From the NCBI GenBank assembly GCA_964600685.1, contig CAZRKU010000004.1, positions 1 through 63,155 of the forward strand: a stretch of 63,155 nt of DNA, read 5' to 3'. Of this stretch, positions 1-7,507 are shown in pieces. Numbering within the stretch: position 1 is the stretch's first letter; each line of letters begins with the position of its first letter. This DNA comes from TMP-24 sp964600685. Lineage in GTDB: Bacteria > Pseudomonadota > Alphaproteobacteria > Rhodobacterales > Rhodobacteraceae. The notes beneath the pieces are model-generated. The model did no database searches. It had not been told where the DNA came from and saw only the letters and a list, made by a program, of their open reading frames with translations. Position numbers and translations under genes: made by a program.

Positions 1-424
1 TCCTGATCTTGCCGAGCCATCCGTGCAGTTTCTTGAGATCGACGTCGTTCTCTTCCAGTTCGGCGTAACTGTAGTGGTCGGCAGCAATCTCCTTGGCGAC
101 TTCGCGCTCGAAGTCGTCACACTTGTCGATGAACTCCGCATAAGCTTCATCCCGTTCGACCTTGAACCGGGCGATGACCTTCTCTTCTTGCGCGCGGTCA
201 AGCGCGATGGTCTCCAGAAGGACGCTTTCGCCTTTCGCCTCCTCGATGTCATGTTCGACGATCTTCAGATGGCGGACGTGGTCGTCGGTCTTCGGCAGAA
301 CGCAGACGCCATTCTGGAGGTAGACCGCGCCCATGCCCTTGAGCTTGCGCCAGACAGCAATGCGCCGGGCCGAGGGTTCGGCAGGGATTTTGTAGCTCAG
401 CAGAAGCCAGGTGATATTGTCCAT
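1..424 (-). CDS. ChrB-like N-terminal domain protein (partial, runs off the left edge)
   Basis: The minus strand is open from an ATG at 424 to the window edge (141 codons). It starts MDNITWLLLSYKIP and continues with ARRIAVWRKLKGMGAV and QNGVCVLP. This is the pattern of the ChrB N-terminal domain (W-hydrophobic-P-x-E-P-S, AVWRKLKxxGAV, then an acidic helix EEAKGESVLLE). ChrB proteins accompany chromate resistance transporters and can act as chromate-responsive regulators; many N-domain-only paralogs have no known role. The second half of the protein and any chrA lie outside the window. A perfect inverted repeat sits 15 bp upstream of the start. Family assignment is recognition by eye; function is inferred. 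Confidence 0.72.
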   Translation of the reverse strand, partial: MDNITWLLLSYKIPAEPSARRIAVWRKLKGMGAVYLQNGVCVLPKTDDHVRHLKIVEHDIEEAKGESVLLETIALDRAQEEKVIARFKVERDEAYAEFIDKCDDFEREVAKEIAADHYSYAELEENDVDLKKLHGWLGKIR

Positions 425-438
425 TCGAACATTAATAC

Positions 439-454
439 TGTAACGGTGGTTACA
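439..454. promoter_or_regulatory. Inverted repeat, candidate operator upstream of the ChrB-like gene
   Basis: TGTAAC-GGTG-GTTACA is a perfect 6-4-6 inverted repeat ending 15 bp before the ATG of the minus-strand ChrB-like gene. Position and symmetry suit a dimeric repressor site. ChrB-type proteins can be DNA-binding, so autoregulation is possible. This is inference. Confidence 0.45.
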
Positions 455-724
455 TTGAAAATGCACGTCTCTGTGACAAGCCGGCGATGCGGGAGACCCT
501 CTGGCTGGTGCAGAACCGGATCCGGCTCACCTGCACGGGAGTCGCTGACGCTGTCGGCACGCGATCTGCGGGCTGAAATCCATCTTCTGTGACCATGTGT
601 GACCAGAAAGTGACGCGGATTGCAGACTTGCAATCTGCCCGACGGCTGCCTCCAAGGCATTGAACCGATCTTTGCCTCATCGCGCCCCGTCGCATGATGC
701 CCCGGGGTACCGCTCGTAGAGGCA
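455..724. other. Intergenic, no supported gene
   Basis: Between the divergent ChrB-like and DegP-like genes. Only very short open frames are present. It presumably carries the promoter of the protease gene at 725. No repeat or RNA gene was seen. Confidence 0.5.
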
Positions 725-1888
725 ATGACCAATATGCAGATCCGTTCCAAATTCTCGCCCTGGCCCGCTCTGGTGATCGGGGCACTCATGGGGGCGACGT
801 CGGTTGCCGCGCTGACCCCGGCGTTCGTTCCGGCCTATGCCACGACGGTCCAGCCCGGCGGCTACGCCGATCTCGTCACACGCGTGGCCCCCGGCGTCGT
901 CTATATCGAGGTAACGAAAACCGCCGCCAACGCAGGGATCAGTCCCGTCGAATTGCTGCCAGGCGCTCCACAGGGAGAGACCAACCCGCATTTCGGCACC
1001 CCTGGTCCGGGACAACCGAACGGCCCGCAGAAAGATGCTCCGATGGAAACGGGCGTCGGAACCGGCTTCATCGTCTCGGCGGGCGGCGACATCGTGACCA
1101 ACAACCACGTCGTCGAGGGTGCCGACAAGGTAACCGTCCGGCTGTCCGACGGCACCAGCCTGGACGCGGCGGTGATCGGCACCGATGCCGCCACGGACCT
1201 TGCCCTGATCCGTGTCGAGGCGGGCCGCGCGCTGCCCCATGTCACCTGGGGCGACAGCCGGGCCTTGCGCGTGGGCCAGGATGTCGTGGCCATCGGCAAC
1301 CCCTTCGGACTTGGCAACAGTGTGACCACCGGGATCGTCTCGGCCCTCGGCCGCGACATCAGTTCCGGGCCATTCGACAACTACATACAGACCGACGCGG
1401 CGATCAACCGCGGCAATTCAGGCGGGCCGCTCTTCGACGCGGCCGGAACGGTGGTGGGCATCAACACCGCCATCGTCTCGCCTTCGGGCGGATCGGTCGG
1501 GATCGGTTTCGCCATGCCCTCCGACACCGCTCGGACCGTGATCGCCGATCTTTCCGACGATGGCCGGGTCGCGCGCGGCTGGCTGGGTGTTTCGGTCCAG
1601 CCGGTGACCGCGGACATCGCGGCTGCCATCGGGCTGCAAGCGGCGACGGGCGCGCTGATCAGCGATGTGACGGCGGATGCACCGGCCGCGCTGGCAGGCC
1701 TCAGGCGCGGGGATGTGGTGACGGCTGTTGACGGCACCATCGTCGAAACACCCCGCGACCTGACGCGCATCGTGGCCGGGGCCAAGCCCGGCACCAAGAT
1801 CACCATAACCCTGCTGCGCGCCGGGAATCCGACCGGGTTCGCGGTGAAGCTGGGTGAGCGGCCCGACCAGCCCGACCAGCCGGCCTGA
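725..1888 (+). CDS. DegP/HtrA-type periplasmic serine protease
   Basis: This 387-aa S1C-family protease begins with a signal peptide (about residues 1-39, ending AYA). The trypsin-like domain shows the catalytic triad: His128 in NNHVV, Asp158 in TDLAL and Ser232 in GNSGGPLF. One C-terminal PDZ domain follows (about 285-375, GWLGVSVQPV to GDVVTAVDG). It would degrade or refold damaged proteins in the periplasm, like DegQ/DegS-type enzymes. With one PDZ domain it is shorter than two-PDZ DegP (about 450-500 aa). A Pro/Gly-rich insert (about 79-107) lies before the protease core. ATG at 725; M4 is an alternative start. It is monocistronic and convergent with the DUF1345 gene. Confidence 0.9.
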   Translation: MTNMQIRSKFSPWPALVIGALMGATSVAALTPAFVPAYATTVQPGGYADLVTRVAPGVVYIEVTKTAANAGISPVELLPGAPQGETNPHFGTPGPGQPNGPQKDAPMETGVGTGFIVSAGGDIVTNNHVVEGADKVTVRLSDGTSLDAAVIGTDAATDLALIRVEAGRALPHVTWGDSRALRVGQDVVAIGNPFGLGNSVTTGIVSALGRDISSGPFDNYIQTDAAINRGNSGGPLFDAAGTVVGINTAIVSPSGGSVGIGFAMPSDTARTVIADLSDDGRVARGWLGVSVQPVTADIAAAIGLQAATGALISDVTADAPAALAGLRRGDVVTAVDGTIVETPRDLTRIVAGAKPGTKITITLLRAGNPTGFAVKLGERPDQPDQPA

Positions 1889-1909
1889 GGCCCGCGGCTT
1901 TCTCGGGCG

Positions 1910-2533
1910 TCAGATGACGCCCGAGAGCACGTTTATGGTAAGCGCCAGGACTCCAAGGTTGAAGAAGAAGGCAAAGGTGCCGTGCACTGTCACGACACGG
2001 CGGATGTGCCGCGACGAGATGTCCAGGTCCGCCGTCTGGCAGGTCATGCCGATCACGACGGTATAATAGGCGAAGTCGGCAAAGACGGGCGCGCCACCTT
2101 CGGGCAAAAAGATGCCGCCCGCTTCACCCGCGTTCCCCTGACGATAGTAGAGGGGCGCGTAGTGAAAGTCATAAACCACGTTGGAAAAGAGCCAAGCCGC
2201 AATCAGGGTGCCCGCAACAATGGCGAAATCCTTCGCCGTCAGGCTGCTGCGCGCTTCGACCATCCGCCCGAGCGCCAGAAGGATCGCCACCAGCACGGTC
2301 GCTGCCGTTACCGCCAGGAGAAGCCGCACGCCATCGTCGCGCGCCGCACGGACACGCTCGCTTTGAGGGTCTTCTGCAATCCAGAGCGGTAGCGCAAGCG
2401 CGATGAACAGGGCCACAGCGATGTCGAAGCCCAGGATGAGCGCGTCTTCCACCGGCCATCGTAGTGTCGCCAGTGCGGTAGCGACGCCAAGCACGGCAGG
2501 AAATACCAGGAAGCGCAGATGCGGCAGGGTCAT
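1910..2533 (-). CDS. DUF1345 family integral membrane protein
   Basis: A 207-aa, very hydrophobic protein with about five membrane segments. The C-terminal block FADFAYYTVVIGMTCQTAD followed by SRHIRRVVTVHGTFAFFFN is the hallmark of DUF1345 (small inner-membrane proteins of unknown function). Its ATG (2533-2531) overlaps the TGA (2532-2530) of the upstream VIT-like remnant, so the two were once translationally coupled. The DUF1345 frame is intact although its partner is dead. Confidence 0.85.
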   Translation of the reverse strand: MTLPHLRFLVFPAVLGVATALATLRWPVEDALILGFDIAVALFIALALPLWIAEDPQSERVRAARDDGVRLLLAVTAATVLVAILLALGRMVEARSSLTAKDFAIVAGTLIAAWLFSNVVYDFHYAPLYYRQGNAGEAGGIFLPEGGAPVFADFAYYTVVIGMTCQTADLDISSRHIRRVVTVHGTFAFFFNLGVLALTINVLSGVI

Positions 2534-2760
2534 TGTGTGACCAAGCCGAACAGTCGCCCCACGGCCGCCGTCGCCGCCATGGCCAGCGCACCGGCAACAA
2601 GCCCTGCAAGACCGGCAACCAGAACTTAGGCCCGCCCGATTCTAGCCGCCGTGACCCCCACGATGAGACTGGCGGCCGAGACCATGCCGTCATTGGCACC
2701 ACGGGCCGCCGCCCGCTGTCAGCCGATGCGGTGAATGAAATGGCGTGTGTCGTGAGGCGC
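2530..2760 (-). pseudogene. Remnant of a VIT1/CCC1-family metal transporter
   Basis: Translating the minus strand from 2760 to 2530 gives HFIHRIG-stop-QRAAARGANDGMVSAASL, then IVGVTAARIGRA-stop-VLVAGLAGLVAGALAMAA. VIT1/CCC1 Fe/Mn transporters begin HRxGWLRAAVLGANDGIVSTASLIVGVAAA, then a hydrophobic AGLAGLVAGAMSMAA helix. The Trp of the GW motif is TGA here (2719-2721), and a TAA (2626-2628) interrupts the next loop. Only the first of the usual segments survives, about 77 codons against about 230. The fragment ends coupled to DUF1345. The stops are read directly; the family call is by recognition. Confidence 0.68.
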
Positions 2761-2862
2761 AAGCGGCGTTTGCGATATGTCCTTGATCGATGCGGTGGTT
2801 TTCAGGCAACAAACTTTCAGTTGCGGCGGAAGCCGGCCGAAACTTGCCGCCCTCAGATCGTT

Positions 2863-3177
2863 TTAGGGCGAATGCCGAACCCGGACCGACAGCGCGCCCA
2901 GTGGCGTGTGGCCGAGGTGGACCGTCCTGCGACCCGCGGCGATGTCTGCAGCCTGCAAGGTAACTGCCCGCAGGTTGGGCAGGAAGGTCGCGAAGCGGGC
3001 ATAACCGCGTCCCGCAAAGCCCCAGACGATGCGCAGCGCAATCAGGCCGACGATGGCATATCCCAGGATGAGATGCAGTTTCGAGTTGGTTGCGACGAAA
3101 AGCGCATTGGCACCGAATGCCGCGACCAGCGACCAATGAAAGGCCCGCACCAGCGGGTCCCATATCTTGTATTTCAT
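2863..3177 (-). CDS. Cytochrome b561-type protein, C-terminally truncated
   Basis: The 104-aa product starts MKYKIWDPLVRAFHWSLVAA, typical of the cytochrome b561/Ni-Fe hydrogenase b-type cytochrome family (V-x-R-x-F-H-W-S heme-binding helix, then KLHLILGYAIVGLIALRIVWG). Family members are about 170-190 aa with four helices. This one matches up to GHTPLGAL, then diverges into VRVRHSP and stops, losing the second half and its heme ligands. The deletion end lies close to the VIT remnant. The start at 3177 is preferred because it is the family start. It lies 58 bp downstream of a PepSY gene, a usual partner. Probably non-functional. Confidence 0.7.
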   Translation of the reverse strand: MKYKIWDPLVRAFHWSLVAAFGANALFVATNSKLHLILGYAIVGLIALRIVWGFAGRGYARFATFLPNLRAVTLQAADIAAGRRTVHLGHTPLGALSVRVRHSP

Positions 3178-3235
3178 GGCAATCGCTCCTGTATGGGGTG
3201 CGCCGCCGGCCCTCCGGCGACGCGCGGCGGCAGCG

Positions 3236-3496
3236 TCAAGCCGCCTTGAACTCGACGATGCACAGCGCCTTGTCGAGGAACACCTCGTAGGCCGTGCCGT
3301 CCTTGATCGCGTAGACCTCGAACTTGCCGTCGAAGGTTCCGACCGAGCGAACCTCGTCGAAACCACGCTGCTGCATCGCGGTGCGGATTTCCGTCTCCTT
3401 GGCCGGATCGTTCAGGGGCACGTCATTGGCCCAGGCGGCACCGGACCCGAGCACGAGCGCAACGGAAAGGGCGGTGGCAAGCGATTGGTATTTCAT
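3236..3496 (-). CDS. Small exported PepSY-like protein
   Basis: 86 aa with a clear signal peptide (MKYQSLATALSVALVLGSGA, cleavage near AWA-ND). The mature part (RTAMQQRGFDEVRSVGTFDGK followed by a charged strand-rich stretch) fits the short PepSY_2-like domain. Such proteins often sit with cytochrome b561 genes and OmpR-type two-component systems. Their role is unclear; a periplasmic inhibitor or sensor function has been proposed. The start at 3496 is chosen because it gives the signal peptide directly. It is upstream of, and probably co-transcribed with, the cytochrome fragment. Confidence 0.75.
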   Translation of the reverse strand: MKYQSLATALSVALVLGSGAAWANDVPLNDPAKETEIRTAMQQRGFDEVRSVGTFDGKFEVYAIKDGTAYEVFLDKALCIVEFKAA

Positions 3497-3675
3497 GGCG
3501 CAGTTTTCCTTTGTGAAGTGGCCGACGCCGGAATGACGCCGCCGCATGGTCGTCAATTGGGCCGCGGGGCGGCGGCGGGAATTGATCTGCGGTTGGCCAG
3601 GGCCGCAGGCATAGGTCGTCCGCCCCGCCTAGGTCTGGGGTTTAGAAGGTTCGCCTGCCCGACTTCAACGCCGCC

Positions 3676-3689
3676 TTACAAAACTGTAA
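3676..3689. promoter_or_regulatory. Inverted repeat TTACA-N4-TGTAA, candidate response-regulator box
   Basis: TTACA-AAAC-TGTAA in the 317-bp gap between the divergent PepSY (start 3496) and LAB_N (start 3814) genes. The symmetry resembles boxes of OmpR-family metal/redox regulators (CusR/HprR/CopR type). A weaker copy lies at 7397-7410, and an OmpR-type regulator is encoded at 12537. The link is inference. Confidence 0.4.
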
Positions 3690-3813
3690 TCTTCCCGAAA
3701 GCTGGCCGTCGGATCGGCAGTTCATCTGGACGGACCGCACCGGACAAGTCCGCGCTGCAGACCGCTGTCCAGCCTGTCGGCAGGCGGCGGTAAACTCAAA
3801 CACCGGGGTCATC

Positions 3814-4092
3814 ATGTCGTCCGAAACCTTCTGGCTCACCATCGGCTTTCTTGGCCAGGCGATGTTTTCCGGTCGCTTCCTGGTGCAGTGGATGGCCAGC
3901 GAAATCCGCCGCGAAAGCGTGGTGCCGCATGTGTTCTGGTGGTTCTCGCTTGGCGGCGGCACGACGCTGCTGGCCTATGCGGTCTGGCGGCTGGATCCGG
4001 TGTTCATTGCCGGACAGGCGTTCGGGCTGATCGTCTACCTGCGCAACCTCATGCTGATCCGGGCCAGCGTAAAAGTCGGGCCGGCAGGATGA
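3814..4092 (+). CDS. Lipid A biosynthesis N-terminal (LAB_N) domain protein
   Basis: 92 aa with three predicted membrane helices. The motif GQAMFSGRFLVQWMASEIRR and the later block VPHVFWWFSLGGGTTLLAYA are characteristic of the LAB_N domain. It resembles the membrane segment fused to LpxB in some species, but here it stands alone. Stand-alone LAB_N proteins usually travel with a GT39 glycosyltransferase and a dolichyl-phosphate-mannose-synthase-like GT2, suggesting polyprenyl-phosphate-linked lipid A or glycan modification. The following GT39 overlaps by ATGA; no GT2 partner is adjacent. Confidence 0.85.
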   Translation: MSSETFWLTIGFLGQAMFSGRFLVQWMASEIRRESVVPHVFWWFSLGGGTTLLAYAVWRLDPVFIAGQAFGLIVYLRNLMLIRASVKVGPAG

Positions 4093-5645
4093 GCCGGATC
4101 GACTCGCACCGCCAGCCCCTTGCCGCAGCGTTGGCCTTCTTCACCGTGTGCCTCGCAATAATCGCGCTGCGCCCGCTTTTGCCGATCGACGAGACGCGCT
4201 ATCTGACCGTCGCCTGGGAAATGTGGCAAGGCGGGTCGAAGATCGTCCCGCACCTCAACGGCGAGGTTTACAGCCACAAGCCACCCTTGCTGTTCTGGCT
4301 GATCAATCTGGTCTGGGCGGTGACGGGGGCCAGCGAACTGGCCGCCCGTCTGGTCGGGCCGCTGGCCGGTGTGGCCGCCATCCTGATGACCGGACGGCTG
4401 GCCCGGCAGCTTTGGCCAGAAGCGCCCGAGCGCGCAGGGCAGGCCGCCTGGGCGCTGGCCACCGGCGGCGTGTTCCTGGCCTACGGATCGGCCACGATGT
4501 TTGACACGGCTCTGACCGTCGCAACCCTCGGTGCGATGCTGGCCCTGTGGCGGATGGCACAGGAGCCCGGCAGACGGCCGGCGCTCGGCCTCGGCCTGGC
4601 CCTGGCGGTCGGCGTGCTTGCCAAAGGGCCGGTCATCCTGATCCACGTCCTGCCGGTGGCGCTGACCTTTCCGCTTTGGCGACCCGAAGGCGGGGCGACG
4701 ACGCGGCAGATGTCGGGCCGCCTTGGCCTTGCCCTTTTGTTCACCCTCGCGCTGGTCGGGTTGTGGCTGGGGCCGGCGTTGATCTTCGGCGACGAAACCT
4801 ATCGCAACGACATTCTCTGGCGGCAAAGCGCCGGGCGGATGGTCGCCTCCTTCGCCCATGATCGCCCCGTCTGGTTCTTTCTCGCGCTCATTCCGCTGTT
4901 CCTCTGGCCCTGGGGCTGGGGTCGCGAGGTGGCAGCACTCTGGCGCGGCCCGAAGGGCGGGGCCGAGCGGTTCCTGATGATCTGGGCCGGCGGCGCGCTG
5001 GTGGCCTTCAGCCTGATCAGCGGCAAACAGATCCACTACCTTGTCCCCGAGCTTCCGGCCGTGGCGCTGTTGCTGTCATGCCCGCCCGCCCTGCCGCCGG
5101 GTCGGTGGGCGCGCTTCGTCCCGATACTGCCCGCGATCCTGATTCTCGGCTTCGGCGGGGCGGCTGCCCTGGGACAGGTGCCGCCAGATCTGCTGGATGG
5201 CGGCACCGTCGGTTGGCTTGAAGTGGCGCTGGCGGCCGTCACGGTCGGGACGGCCCTTGCGGTCATCGCGATGACGCGATCCCGCGCGACGGCCCGCCTT
5301 GTTGTGGCGCCCGCGACGCTGGTGGCGTTCCTGCTGATCGCCTTCCAGACGGTCTGGGCCACCAACAACCCTGCCCGCCTGGCCCCGCTCTTGGCACCAT
5401 ACGACGCGGCGGGCATCGCCACGACGGATCAGGGCTATGCCGGGCAGTTCAGCTTTTCCGCCCGCCTCGCGCGGCCGGTGACGATCCTGCGCGGCGAAGG
5501 GGCGCTTGCGGCCTGGCTGGCCGACAATCCGGGCGGTCTGGTCATCGCAAAGGCACCCATCCCCGAGGCCGGCCTGCAACTCCTGCGCGAAACCAGCCTG
5601 CAGGGCGACCGCTGGTTCGTCTATCGGGCCGAAACCGGACAATGA
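4089..5645 (+). CDS. ArnT-like glycosyltransferase family 39 (GT39) membrane protein
   Basis: 518 aa, about 11-12 membrane segments. The first periplasmic loop carries the catalytic-type acidic pair (D34-E35 in LPIDETRYLTVAWEMW) and the SHKPPLLFWL motif of the PMT/ArnT superfamily. Such enzymes move a sugar from polyprenyl-phosphate to lipid A or another periplasmic acceptor. The ATG at 4089 overlaps the LAB_N stop (ATGA), indicating coupled translation. Substrate cannot be read from sequence. A lipid A or envelope glycan role is inferred from LAB_N. Confidence 0.88.
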   Translation: MSRIDSHRQPLAAALAFFTVCLAIIALRPLLPIDETRYLTVAWEMWQGGSKIVPHLNGEVYSHKPPLLFWLINLVWAVTGASELAARLVGPLAGVAAILMTGRLARQLWPEAPERAGQAAWALATGGVFLAYGSATMFDTALTVATLGAMLALWRMAQEPGRRPALGLGLALAVGVLAKGPVILIHVLPVALTFPLWRPEGGATTRQMSGRLGLALLFTLALVGLWLGPALIFGDETYRNDILWRQSAGRMVASFAHDRPVWFFLALIPLFLWPWGWGREVAALWRGPKGGAERFLMIWAGGALVAFSLISGKQIHYLVPELPAVALLLSCPPALPPGRWARFVPILPAILILGFGGAAALGQVPPDLLDGGTVGWLEVALAAVTVGTALAVIAMTRSRATARLVVAPATLVAFLLIAFQTVWATNNPARLAPLLAPYDAAGIATTDQGYAGQFSFSARLARPVTILRGEGALAAWLADNPGGLVIAKAPIPEAGLQLLRETSLQGDRWFVYRAETGQ

Positions 5646-5982
5646 CTTGAAACCCGACGATCCCTGTCGTCCTGCCCGCCCGCGACCAGGCAACTGCGAT
5701 CATGGCTCCGCCGGCCGACATCTCCGACGGATCGGCACCGGGCAAAGCAGCAGCGATCTCCGGCGCGCCCTGATCGAGATCGGCGCATCTCCCGGTTCCG
5801 TACCACCGTCGCCAAAGCGGTCATTCGGAATTGACCCTGCATCTCCTGGTCTGTCGGCAGTCTGACCGGTTTTCTGTCCACGCGCCCCGACTCGATCCGG
5901 ATCCGGTTTTCCGGCGGCTTTCGGCGCGGCGACGCCGGTCACCGGCCAGTTGGCACCCGCGCCACCGATCATGGTCGGGCCG
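5646..5982. other. Intergenic, no supported gene
   Basis: About 340 bp between the GT39 stop and a long hairpin. Both strands have open frames, but their translations are low-complexity Arg/Pro/Gly-rich and match nothing I recognise. A small hairpin (GACGA-N6-TCGTC near 5654) follows the GT39 stop. Confidence 0.4.
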
Positions 5983-6072
5983 GGCGTTCCGGGCGGCCGG
6001 GGCGCCCCGCAGTCCTCACCTTCAACCGCCCCCCTTCCAGACTGACGTGGCGTCCCGGCCGCCCGGAACGCC
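5983..6072 (-). repeat. Long perfect hairpin downstream of the DUF347 gene
   Basis: Positions 5983-6001 (GGCGTTCCGGGCGGCCGGG) are the exact reverse complement of 6054-6072. Pairing continues through one G-U and four more pairs to 6006/6049, a stem of about 24 bp around a 42-nt loop. It starts 11 bp after the DUF347 stop on the minus strand. It could be a terminator or mRNA stabiliser, but the stem is much longer than usual and no T-run follows. Confidence 0.6.
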
Positions 6073-6083
6073 ACAGTCACCAG

Positions 6084-6842
6084 TCATACGGACGCGCAGA
6101 CGGACGCGTGGTCGGCAGTACGGTCGCGCCGAACCGTCATGAGGACGACGATCGACAGGATGACCGCAAGGAACCCCGCGCTGGTCACCATGGTGCCAAA
6201 CCCCAGTCCGCCATACTCGACCGGTTTCGCCAGCATGTCGCCGAACGAGGCACCCAGCGGGCGGGTCAGGATGTAGGCCAGCCAGAACCCCAGGATCGGA
6301 TCCAGTCCAAGCTGGAAGTAGCCCAGCGCCAGCGACGCGATGATCAGCCCGAAGAGCGCCCCGGTGGCCATGTAGCCAAGCGCGTAGTATTCCGAAACGA
6401 GATCGCCAACCGCCGTGCCCAGCGCAAAGGTCAGGAAGATCGCCAGCCAGTAGAAGGCCTCGCGCCGGTCGGTGAAGATTGCGTGGATCGACAGCGTCCG
6501 CTCTACCGCGAACCAGATCGCGAAAGTCGCGGCGAGCGCCACCGAGAATACCGCCGTCGTTGTCGTGAGCGGCACGCCGAAGGTGTCGACCAGATTGTCG
6601 GTGATCAGCGTGCCGGCGATGCTGACCATCACCACCGCCAGCCAGTAGGCCCAGGGCACATAGCGCTTGGCGGCAAGCTGGACGACCATCACGCCGATGA
6701 GGACCACGGCCATCAGGCCCGTGGTTGCCGTCAGGCCAAGGCCGAGGTTGACGGCCAGAACCCTCAGGCTCTCTTCACTATTTTGTATTGCTCGACGGAC
6801 TGCCTCTGTCGTGGTGGCGCTCCCGTGAAGAATCTGGCCCAT
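6084..6842 (-). CDS. DUF347 / COG4705-type multipass membrane protein
   Basis: 252 aa, about seven membrane helices with internal repeats of the pattern ITDNLVDTFGVPLTTTTAVF and LGTAVGDLVSEYYALGYMAT (T/G-D-hydrophobic), as in COG4705 membrane-anchored proteins. Function unknown; a transport role has been guessed for the family. The start at 6842 (MGQILHG) is preferred over an ATG 15 bp upstream because AAGGAGG sits at the right distance before it. A long hairpin follows the stop. Confidence 0.8.
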   Translation of the reverse strand: MGQILHGSATTTEAVRRAIQNSEESLRVLAVNLGLGLTATTGLMAVVLIGVMVVQLAAKRYVPWAYWLAVVMVSIAGTLITDNLVDTFGVPLTTTTAVFSVALAATFAIWFAVERTLSIHAIFTDRREAFYWLAIFLTFALGTAVGDLVSEYYALGYMATGALFGLIIASLALGYFQLGLDPILGFWLAYILTRPLGASFGDMLAKPVEYGGLGFGTMVTSAGFLAVILSIVVLMTVRRDRTADHASVCASV

Positions 6843-6891
6843 AATGCCTCCTTCCATTCCAAGGAAAAGATTGCACCATCAAACTCCGGGA

Positions 6892-7332
6892 TCAAACAGC
6901 TAGGCCGTCGCGCAGCGAGCCAAGCATCACTTCGCAAGGCAGCGCACGACCCGTGTCATCCGTCACCGCGATGCCCGCCACCAGGACCGCACTGCCAGAG
7001 GCGGCCCCCGGGACCGGATCGCGCAGCGCGGCATCAAGTGCGGTCAACGCCGCGTCGACACCTGCGGCGGTGGGGTGCCGTTGCGCAGTGACCGGAACAG
7101 GCCATCCGCCGCGTCATCAACCGCGCCCCAGGCAGCCGGTGTCGACCGGGCGCAGTGTCGGGGCCGCCGCGTCCCAGGCGGCCTCAAGGTCCTTTGCGCG
7201 CACCTCTGCGGCGGCAAGGTGGCCGGTCGCGGCAATGGTGCGGATATCGGCGGCGATGGTCTCGAACGGCATCAGATCGCCCAGCGCCGCCGCACTGGCC
7301 ATGGCGGCCCGGATCGGCAGGTTCATGGGCAC
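6892..7332 (-). pseudogene. Frameshifted conserved hypothetical gene
   Basis: Three successive minus-strand frames read as one protein. Frame 1 starts MPMNLPIRAAMASAAALGDL and contains VRAKDLEAAWDAAAPTLRPV. Frame 2 (from about 7140) reads AAWGAVDDAADGLFRSLRNG. Frame 3 (from about 7080) reads TAAGVDAALTALDAALRDPV and ends PCEVMLGSLRDGLAV-stop at 6892. The DLEAAWD and W-x-x-V-D-x-x-x-D pattern runs smoothly across both breaks, so two indels have destroyed a gene of about 145 codons. I do not recognise a named family. Confidence 0.6.
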
Positions 7333-7396
7333 CTGTCACCCCGATTACATCGTCGCGATCTCCGCGCAGCGAACACCCGGTCAGCCATCCCGACGA

Positions 7397-7410
7397 TCAC
7401 AAAACTGTAT
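7397..7410. promoter_or_regulatory. Imperfect copy of the TTACA-N4-TGTAA box
   Basis: TCACA-AAAC-TGTAT, about 100 bp upstream of the ABC ATPase gene. It shares the core ACAAAACTGTA with the perfect box at 3676-3689, including the four spacer bases. Possibly the same regulator; untested. Confidence 0.3.
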
Positions 7411-7507
7411 AAGGCGCGGCAGGATGCGGCCAGCAGGCGGCGGCACGGTGCACTCGATCCGCCAAGCCAGACCGGCCGTGGCGCGCACAACCGAACGGAG
7501 ACGCCTC

